From positions 1 through 5,623 of the forward strand of contig JAFLCR010000149.1 of assembly GCA_017302755.1 (NCBI GenBank): 5,623 bases of DNA, given 5' to 3'. The notes beneath the pieces were generated by a model. It did not search any database. It had not been told where the DNA came from and saw nothing but the letters and a program-made list of their open reading frames with translations. Source of the stretch: Alphaproteobacteria bacterium (GTDB taxonomy: Bacteria > Pseudomonadota > Alphaproteobacteria > Rickettsiales > JAFLCR01). How positions within the stretch are numbered: position 1 is the first letter of the stretch; the number at the start of each line of letters is the position of its first letter. A program made the position numbers and the translations under genes. Positions 1-5,013 of this stretch are shown here, in pieces.

Positions 1-843
1 ATCCGGCTTGTGCGCCAGCGTCATTTCCAGGGCTTTCTCCCCGTCCAGCGCCTTCATGCAGTTGCGGAACCCCCGCGAGCCAAGCACTTCCTGAAGCATG
101 ATGACATTGAATTCCGCATCATCCACCAGCAGAATCCGCGCGCGCTGCAGCGCCGACAGCTCGTCCGGCGCCATGACATCCGCCGTTTTCTCCGGGGCGT
201 CGTCCTCCAGGCGGAAGGTGACGCTGACCTCGCGCTCACCGTCGCCGGCCTCGATCATGCCGCCGCAGGCGCGAATCAGGGAAATGCCCCTGCCCTGATA
301 CAGCATTCCCTGCGGCTCGCGGTTCCACGCGAAGGACAGGCCTTCCTGGGCGACGCGCAGCGTCAAGGCTTTCGGCGTGCGCGCAACGCGGACCTTAACG
401 CGTCTCGCGGCAAGCCGGGAATCGGCAAGGCGGGCCTCCACCTGCTCGCAATAGCGGCTGAAGCTTTCGCCGTCCTCGAATCTTCCCTTCATTTCCAGGT
501 TGCCATGAATCACGGCATTCATGAGCAGCTCCTGCAGGGCGGTGTGCAGCACCTGCGCGAAGGCTTCGTTTAATCCAAGTTTTTCCGCCAAAAACCGGCT
601 GATCATCTCCGCCACGGGGAATCGGTGGCAGGTGGAGGTCAGCAGTGAGGCGTAAAACACCAAATCCGGTTCCATGACATGCTGTCCTGGCGCTTCGCCG
701 GCGGGCGTTTCCGCAAAGCCGTCGAAGGAGACGGGAAACAGCGTTTCGCCCCAGCCGTCGGGAGGCGTGCGGAACAGCCGAATTCTCGGGAGGGGCTTGG
801 CGGCGCCCGCGACCGGCTTTTCAGACGATGGTGAAGAGTTCAT
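1..843 (-). CDS. RsbW-like HATPase fused to response-regulator receiver domain (C-terminus cut by window edge)
   Basis: The open frame gives 281 visible residues with no stop before the window edge. Residues 1-60 are a Pro/Ala-rich lead. Residues about 62-215 look like an anti-sigma-factor-kinase type HATPase: an N-box ELLMNAVIHGN (E105, N109, H113) and a glycine-box YQGRGISLI (G184, G186). The other glycine box, normally D-x-G-x-G, reads QEGLS at 166-170, so the adenine-contacting Asp appears to be lost. From residue 235 a receiver domain begins (ARILLVDDAEFN, acidic pair D241/D242). Its phosphoacceptor Asp would lie about 44 residues on, just outside the window. The likely role is a partner-switching regulator that binds or phosphorylates the STAS protein encoded just upstream, with the receiver as an input. 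I chose ATG at 843, which overlaps the STAS stop by 23 bases; its Shine-Dalgarno is weak. A later ATG at 675 is possible but would drop residues that look coding. A further C-terminal domain, for example PP2C/SpoIIE, is possible but not seen. Confidence 0.82.
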   Translation of the reverse strand, partial: MNSSPSSEKPVAGAAKPLPRIRLFRTPPDGWGETLFPVSFDGFAETPAGEAPGQHVMEPDLVFYASLLTSTCHRFPVAEMISRFLAEKLGLNEAFAQVLHTALQELLMNAVIHGNLEMKGRFEDGESFSRYCEQVEARLADSRLAARRVKVRVARTPKALTLRVAQEGLSFAWNREPQGMLYQGRGISLIRACGGMIEAGDGEREVSVTFRLEDDAPEKTADVMAPDELSALQRARILLVDDAEFNVIMLQEVLGSRGFRNCMKALDGEKALEMTLAHKPD

Positions 844-1123
844 CGAAACGCACCACGTTGAAAATCTTTTTTACCTGGCCGACTGGCTCGCTCAACGTCA
901 GGCGGATGCGGTGTTTTTCGGCTTCGTCGCGGGCCAGAAGCAGCATGCCGAGGGCCGCCGAATCGACGAAATCCAGGCGGCTGATGTCCAGCATCATCTG
1001 CGACACCTGCCCGCTGCTGATCATCTGGATGACTTCGCGGAATTCGGGATTGTCCGAGAAGGTGAACCTGCCCCGCATCTGGATGCGGCAGTGACCACTT
1101 TCTTCAAGTTTAAGCATTTCCAT
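821..1123 (-). CDS. STAS-domain protein (anti-sigma factor antagonist-like)
   Basis: This 100-residue protein is a single STAS domain, the usual size for SpoIIAA/RsbV-type antagonists. It shows the family pattern of an N-terminal beta strand with a GRFTFSD turn (residues 18-24), then LDISRLDFVDSAALGMLLL (45-63). S55 in the DSAALG motif is at the position phosphorylated by RsbW-type kinases in this family. It is presumably cytoplasmic and acts by switching partners according to phosphorylation state. The overlapping downstream gene encodes an RsbW-like HATPase, the expected partner. The start at 1123 was chosen because a strong Shine-Dalgarno (AAGGGAGG) ends 6 bases before it. The frame is open back to 1216, but that extension runs into the GC-rich repeat and has no good ribosome site. 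No sigma factor is visible, so the output could be something other than sigma control. Stand-alone STAS proteins can also belong to other signalling complexes. Confidence 0.9.
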   Translation of the reverse strand: MEMLKLEESGHCRIQMRGRFTFSDNPEFREVIQMISSGQVSQMMLDISRLDFVDSAALGMLLLARDEAEKHRIRLTLSEPVGQVKKIFNVVRFDELFTIV

Positions 1124-1129
1124 GATGTT

Positions 1130-1137
1130 CCTCCCTT
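1130..1137 (-). promoter_or_regulatory. Ribosome binding site of the STAS gene
   Basis: AAGGGAGG on the minus strand, with 6 bases between it and the ATG at 1123. It is the best Shine-Dalgarno in the window and decides the start of the STAS gene against the longer open frame that begins at 1216. Confidence 0.8.
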
Positions 1138-1168
1138 GGTTTTCTGATTCGTGGTGGAGCATGGCGCT

Positions 1169-1255
1169 CCCTCTGAGGGGGAGGGCCGGGGTGGGGGTTG
1201 TTGAAACGGTTGGCATTCATCCCCAACCCCCACCCTACCCCTCCCCCTCTGAGGG
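1169..1255. repeat. Large imperfect GC-rich inverted repeat (REP/BIME-like pair)
   Basis: Two 32-base arms (1169-1200 and 1224-1255) are inverted copies that match at 28 of 32 positions, separated by a 23-base spacer. Mismatches are at arm position 6 and positions 18-20. Each arm also carries its own small palindrome, CCCTCTGAGGG. The element fills half of the 176-base gap between the soluble MCP-like gene and the STAS gene. Similar G/C-run palindromes with CCCTC...GAGGG cores are common as dispersed intergenic repeats in proteobacteria, so I read it as a repetitive extragenic element. In RNA it would form a very stable hairpin, which could attenuate transcription or protect the upstream mRNA. 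No U-run follows it, so it is not a standard intrinsic terminator. Confidence 0.75.
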
Positions 1256-1299
1256 GAAGGGAATACAGCAATTTATCCGCATGAGACGCGTTCTCCTTT

Positions 1300-2403
1300 T
1301 CAAAAAAGTTCGACATCCGCATCGTCTTGCGGCTTGCTTTCGGGAAGGTCGCCGACCGCCATGCCCTCCTTCGCCATCTCGCGCAGATAGCGCTGGCGGA
1401 TGTCGCCCAGGCGAATGCGAAGCATGAACTCCGCGACCACTTCCTGAAGCTGCTCGCCGGGAACCTCTTTTTCGAGCGCCATGCCACGGATCCGCTGCGT
1501 CAAAGCCTCCATCGCCTGGCGCTGGTGCTGCAGCAGGTTGACCGCGTTTTCGATCACTTGGGAATTGCGATCCTGGAACTGCATGTCCACGATCATGTTC
1601 GACATGCTTTGGGAAATGCCGCCCGCCGTATCGGCGATCTCGTGCATGGTGCTCTTGAAGCGCTCATTCTGGGCGACGAGGCTCTTCATGAGCGAATCCA
1701 GCCGGTCCTTGGCGACCATGTTGTCGTTCATGTCGGTGGTCGCCACCTCGCTCAGCACGTTGTAGCCTTCTTGCACGCTGTTCTTGATGGTGTCGATGCG
1801 CACGCGCATTTTCTGGGAAAGCCCGGCAATCTCCTGGGAAACTCCTCGGATCTCGCTTGCCACCACCGAGAAGCCTTTGCCGTGCTCGCCCGCGCGCGCG
1901 GCCTCGATCGTGGCGTTGAGCGCCAGCATGTTGGTCTGGCTGGTGATGCGCTGGATGGCGCGGGTGAAATCGTGGATCGTATCCAGGTTCTTGATCGCGT
2001 CGTCCATGCTGTAGACCATCGACATCGCGCGTTGCGAGATGAACACGATACGATCCACGGCATTGGTCAGCGTCTGGTTGAACAGAGAGATGAAATCGGC
2101 AAGGGATACTTTCTGCCCGTCCACCTCGAGCGCGCCGACGGTTTCGGCCAGGCTCTGCACGTTTTCGCCCTGGCGGCGCACGCCTTCGGCCAGGCTGGTG
2201 AAGCGGCTGCTCAGGTCAAGCGTGGCGTTCTCCACGTTTTTCGCCGATTCTGGCAGGAGATCGCTGAGCATGCCAAGCACGCCGATGCCGGCCAGAAGCT
2301 GAGGCAGGCATTCCTGAAGAGAGGATGGAAGCGGCACCACAGCGGAAGACGAGCCATCCTCCGCCCGCAATGTTTTAAGAGGCATGATGGACGCGGGAGG
2401 CAT
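1300..2403 (-). CDS. Soluble MCP-like protein with a CheZ-like DxxxQ phosphatase motif
   Basis: This 367-residue all-helical protein has no signal peptide, membrane segment or HAMP domain, so it should be cytoplasmic. Residues about 150-188 are a canonical chemoreceptor hairpin tip (QTNMLALNATIEAARAGEHG at 156-175, followed by KGFSVVASEIR), the region that contacts CheA and CheW. Further on, residues 273-284 read VDMQFQDRNSQV. D278 and Q282 have the spacing and context of the E. coli CheZ catalytic pair D143/Q147 (FQDLTGQ), which dephosphorylates CheY-P. The last residues are DDADVELF, an acidic tail with a hydrophobic end, loosely like CheY-binding termini of CheZ. I therefore infer a receptor-array-bound CheY-P phosphatase; annotation pipelines would probably call it simply an MCP. 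The start at 2403 follows AAAGGAA by 6 bases and overlaps the cheB end by 29 bases. An upstream in-frame ATG at 2427 lacks a good ribosome site. The MCP assignment is firm and the phosphatase role is inferred. Confidence 0.88.
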   Translation of the reverse strand: MPPASIMPLKTLRAEDGSSSAVVPLPSSLQECLPQLLAGIGVLGMLSDLLPESAKNVENATLDLSSRFTSLAEGVRRQGENVQSLAETVGALEVDGQKVSLADFISLFNQTLTNAVDRIVFISQRAMSMVYSMDDAIKNLDTIHDFTRAIQRITSQTNMLALNATIEAARAGEHGKGFSVVASEIRGVSQEIAGLSQKMRVRIDTIKNSVQEGYNVLSEVATTDMNDNMVAKDRLDSLMKSLVAQNERFKSTMHEIADTAGGISQSMSNMIVDMQFQDRNSQVIENAVNLLQHQRQAMEALTQRIRGMALEKEVPGEQLQEVVAEFMLRIRLGDIRQRYLREMAKEGMAVGDLPESKPQDDADVELF

Positions 2404-3451
2404 ATCCGGTTCCTTTCTCACAAGCATTCAGCATTTTTCCGGGAATCTCAGAAAGCGGCAGTTCTTCGCAGACCGCGGCGAGTTTCATCGCCGCCTGCGG
2501 CATGCCGTAGACAACACAGCTCGCCTGGTTCTGGCCGATGGTGTGGGCGCCCTTGCCGCGCATGCGCAGCAGCCCTTCCGCACCATCCTTGCCCATGCCG
2601 GTCAGGATCACCCCGACCGCATGCCCGCCCGCCGCGTCCGCCACGGAGCGGAACAGCACGTCCACCGACGGGCGGTGACCGTTCACCAGGGGGGATTGAT
2701 CCAGCTTGCAGACATATTCGCCGCCGAGCCGCACGATGGTGAGATGCGCGTTGCCCGGAGCAAGGCAGGCCTCGCCGGGAAAGACGCGCATGTGGTGCTG
2801 CGCCTCACGCACCTTGACGGCGGAGAGGCTGTCCAGCCGCGCGGCGAAGGAAGGGGTAAAATATTCCGGCATGTGCTGAGCAATGACGATCGGCGGGGAG
2901 TTGGCCGGCAGCTTGAGGAACACCTCCCTGAGCGCCTCCACCCCGCCGGTGGACGCGCCGATGGCGATGAGACACTGCGCATCGGCGGGACGATAGGAAA
3001 GCGGCTTCGGCGCGGAAGAAGGCTGGCGGCCACCGCGGACGGCGGCGGCGGCGGCCGTGCGGATCTTGGCTGCCAGCTCCGCGCGCAGGCTGCCGATGGT
3101 TTCCCGGTTTTGGTTGGACACCGGCTTGCCGATGCAGTCCACCGCGCCCAGCTCCAGCGCCCGGATAGCCTCATCAGCCCCCTTCTGGGTCAGGGAGGAG
3201 GCCATGACCACCGGCATCGGCCGCAGAGTCATGATCTTCTCGAGGAAGGTGAGGCCGTCCATGTTCGGCATCTCGATGTCGAGCGTCAGCACATCGGGAT
3301 TGAGCGCCTTGATCTTCGCCCGCGCGTCGTAAGGGTCCGACGCGGTATCCAGCACCTCGATATCCGGCTCGGCGGAAAGCATCTCCGTGAACATCTGGCG
3401 GATGAAGGCCGAGTCGTCGCAGATCAGCACGGTGATTTTCTTGCCCGTCAT
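2375..3451 (-). CDS. cheB: CheB, chemoreceptor glutamate methylesterase / glutamine deamidase
   Basis: CheB removes methyl groups from receptor glutamates, and often deamidates glutamines, when its receiver domain is phosphorylated by CheA. The 358-residue length is normal for the family. Residues 5-120 are the receiver: acidic pair D12/D13, phosphoacceptor D58 in LTLDIEMPNMDG, S85/S86 in the switch position, K109 in IGKP. An Ala-rich linker (about 125-158) leads to the methylesterase domain, with the catalytic Ser in GASTGG (S167), His in AQHMPEYF (H193) and Asp in TGMGKDGAEG (D289). All expected catalytic residues are present. Its ATG shares one base with the cheD stop (TGATG), and GGTGGAG lies about 8 bases upstream, so it is coupled to cheD. 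Its 3' end contains the ribosome site and start of the soluble MCP-like gene. Confidence 0.97.
   Translation of the reverse strand: MTGKKITVLICDDSAFIRQMFTEMLSAEPDIEVLDTASDPYDARAKIKALNPDVLTLDIEMPNMDGLTFLEKIMTLRPMPVVMASSLTQKGADEAIRALELGAVDCIGKPVSNQNRETIGSLRAELAAKIRTAAAAAVRGGRQPSSAPKPLSYRPADAQCLIAIGASTGGVEALREVFLKLPANSPPIVIAQHMPEYFTPSFAARLDSLSAVKVREAQHHMRVFPGEACLAPGNAHLTIVRLGGEYVCKLDQSPLVNGHRPSVDVLFRSVADAAGGHAVGVILTGMGKDGAEGLLRMRGKGAHTIGQNQASCVVYGMPQAAMKLAAVCEELPLSEIPGKMLNACEKGTGYASRVHHAS
2410..2416 (-). promoter_or_regulatory. Ribosome binding site of the soluble MCP-like gene, inside cheB
   Basis: AAAGGAA on the minus strand, 6 bases before the ATG at 2403. It lies within the last codons of cheB, so translation of the two genes is probably coupled. 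It favours 2403 over the upstream in-frame ATG at 2427. Confidence 0.65.
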
Positions 3452-4080
3452 CAGAACAACTCCACCTGGCCTTCAATGGGGCGGTTTGTGAGCGACCGCC
3501 GGTAGAGATTCTCCGCTTCCACCACGGCCAGATCCTCCCGGCGCTTCAGGCGGCGCATCATGACCTTGCCGGTATCGGGATAATAATGCACGCGGCGGGG
3601 CAGCTCGCCGCCCAGATCCTCCATGGCGATGGGAAGTCCCTCCTTGCGCAGGAACTCGCGGACAAAGGCGGCGTTCATCGAGCCGATGCGGCCAGCATAT
3701 TGCAGCACGTTGCCGCCTCCGAACACCTTGATTTCCAGCCGCTCCTTGCGGCCCCCCTGTTTCAGGATGCCGTTGATGAGGCTCTCCATGGCGAATACGC
3801 CGTAACGCGTCCCTTCGGAAAGCTGGCTGCTATCGCCGCTGCCAGGCAGCAGGAAATGGTTCATGCCGCCGACGCCGGCATAGGGGTCGCGGATGCAGGC
3901 GGAAATGCAGGAGCCGAGGATCGTGGTTAGCATCTCGCCCGCCCCGCGCGCAACGTAACAGTCTCCCGAAAACAATTTAACGACGGTCATGCCTTCGGTT
4001 TCGTCGAAATAGCGCTTCGAGCCATGGAGGTAGTCCTCCGTGCTGATTTCGACGCGGCGTTCGGCAGCGGCGCTCCTCAT
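3451..4080 (-). CDS. cheD: CheD, chemoreceptor glutamine deamidase
   Basis: CheD converts selected receptor glutamines to glutamates, which tunes receptors for methylation. The 209-residue protein has the family's Cys-His active site: C58 in ILGSCISACIRD and H75 in GGMNHFLLP, 17 residues apart as in Thermotoga CheD (C27/H44). T52 is at the position of the third catalytic residue (T21). The YFD...VVKLFSGDCYV segment (24-43) is typical of proteobacterial CheD. The ATG at 4080 overlaps the cheR stop as ATGA, with GAGGG just upstream, so the genes are translationally coupled. The frame is open back to 4737, but that region is cheR read in another frame. No CheC partner is visible. The protein ends in QVELF, and the last four residues are shared with the soluble MCP-like protein. 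Confidence 0.96.
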   Translation of the reverse strand: MRSAAAERRVEISTEDYLHGSKRYFDETEGMTVVKLFSGDCYVARGAGEMLTTILGSCISACIRDPYAGVGGMNHFLLPGSGDSSQLSEGTRYGVFAMESLINGILKQGGRKERLEIKVFGGGNVLQYAGRIGSMNAAFVREFLRKEGLPIAMEDLGGELPRRVHYYPDTGKVMMRRLKRREDLAVVEAENLYRRSLTNRPIEGQVELF

Positions 4081-4919
4081 GCCACCCTCTGATAAATCGT
4101 GCGGCCCGCCAGGCGGAAGCGGTCGCACACCGCGTGCAGGTTCTCGGAATGGCCGATATAGAGCCAGCCGCCGGGTTTCAGCTTGTCGGCCAGGCGGTAA
4201 AACAGTTTCTTCTGCGTGGGCTTGTCGAAATAAATCACGACGTTGCGGCAGAAAATGACGTCGAATATGCCGCGCATCGGCCAGGATTCCAGCAGGTTTA
4301 GGCGCTTGAAAGCCACCAGATCCCGCAGATCCGGGGAAACGGATACGCGCCCATCTTGCGGCGCCAGCATGTATTTCTTCGCATAGGCGGGGGGGATGTG
4401 ATCCAGCGCCGAATCGGCGTACTCGCCCTGCGCCCCCGTGGCCAGCATGTTGGTGTCGATGTCGGTGGCCAGGATGCGCGCGTCCCACGCATGCAGGCCG
4501 GGAATGGCCTCGAGCATGGTCATGGCAATCGAATAGGGTTCCATGCCCGAAGAGCAACCCGCCGACCAGATACGCAGTTTCTTTGGGAAAGGCGGTTTGG
4601 CCGCCAGTTCCGCCAGACGCTCGCGCAGATGCTCGAAATGGTGCGACTCGCGGAAGAAGCTGGTGAGGTTGGTGGTGATCGCGTTCACCAGATTGCCGAT
4701 TTCCGCCTCGCCGTCTGGCCCTTTCACCAGCTCGCAATATTGCGCGAAGCTGGAAAGCGCCAGCGCCCGCAAGCGCCGCGCCAGGCGGGAGTAGACCATG
4801 TCCAGCTTATGCTCGGCGAGCACGATGCCGGTGCGCTCCCCCACCAGCTCGGAAAGGAAACGGAAATCGCGCTCGCTGAACGCGAATTCCCGCTGCTGAG
4901 AGATATCAAGGCTGATCAT
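4077..4919 (-). CDS. cheR: CheR, chemoreceptor glutamate methyltransferase
   Basis: CheR transfers methyl groups from S-adenosylmethionine to receptor glutamates. The 280-residue length fits the family. Residues about 14-65 are the N-terminal helical domain, and TTNLTSFFRESHHF (82-95) is the conserved motif at the domain junction. Residues 116-133 form the SAM-binding loop, IWSAGCSSGMEPYSIAM, with M126 where E or Q is usual. ATDID (151-155) and FCRNVVIYFD (223-232) are further core motifs, and GHSEN lies near the C-terminus. In the beta-subdomain the loop KYMLAPQDGRVSV is about three residues shorter than in Salmonella CheR, a feature linked to enzymes that do not tether to receptor pentapeptides. 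The start at 4919 gives a full N-terminal domain; the nearest purine-rich stretch, AGGAAAG, is rather far (about 9-12 bases). It follows the MCP gene by 94 bases and overlaps cheD. Confidence 0.97.
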   Translation of the reverse strand: MISLDISQQREFAFSERDFRFLSELVGERTGIVLAEHKLDMVYSRLARRLRALALSSFAQYCELVKGPDGEAEIGNLVNAITTNLTSFFRESHHFEHLRERLAELAAKPPFPKKLRIWSAGCSSGMEPYSIAMTMLEAIPGLHAWDARILATDIDTNMLATGAQGEYADSALDHIPPAYAKKYMLAPQDGRVSVSPDLRDLVAFKRLNLLESWPMRGIFDVIFCRNVVIYFDKPTQKKLFYRLADKLKPGGWLYIGHSENLHAVCDRFRLAGRTIYQRVA

Positions 4920-4979
4920 GGATTGGCTTCTTTCCTCACTCCATTAAGCGCGCGGTATGGCCACCCGCTTCTCTCCCTC

Positions 4980-5005
4980 GTCATCCCGGCGAAGGCCGGG
5001 ATGAC
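4980..5005. repeat. Perfect 11-bp palindrome with 4-base loop (REP-like)
   Basis: GTCATCCCGGC and GCCGGGATGAC are perfect inverse complements around the loop GAAG. It begins 8 bases past the MCP stop, in the 94-base gap before cheR. This GTCAT...ATGAC form with a CCGG core is a familiar dispersed intergenic repeat in proteobacteria. On the minus-strand transcript it would form a strong hairpin but is followed by a purine-rich stretch, not a U-run. It is thus more likely an mRNA-stabilising or attenuating hairpin than a full terminator. Confidence 0.8.
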
Positions 5006-5013
5006 ATCCATCT

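Noticed and set aside
10..573. 187-residue plus-strand open frame
   Set aside because: It is antisense to the HATPase-receiver gene, which has clear N-box, glycine-box and receiver motifs on the minus strand.
821..1216. Longer STAS protein starting at 1216
   Set aside because: The extra 31 residues translate the repeat and have no ribosome site, while the ATG at 1123 follows a near-perfect Shine-Dalgarno.
1169..1255. Intrinsic terminator
   Set aside because: The stem is strong, but no T-run follows it on the minus strand, and the nested repeated structure fits a REP-like element better.
1169..1255. CRISPR array or transposon end
   Set aside because: There are only two arms in inverted orientation, with no regular spacers, no transposase and no target-site duplication that I could see.
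1327..2742. 471-residue plus-strand open frame
   Set aside because: It is antisense to the soluble MCP-like gene and cheB, has a His/Arg/Ala-rich composition and no recognisable domain. It is a shadow produced by GC-rich codon bias.
2384..3505. 373-residue plus-strand open frame
   Set aside because: It is fully antisense to cheB, whose catalytic motifs are all intact. It shows no family motif.
3451..4737. 428-residue version of CheD with a long N-terminal extension
   Set aside because: The first 219 codons are cheR DNA read in another frame. CheD homology begins at the ATG at 4080, which has a ribosome site and an ATGA overlap with cheR.
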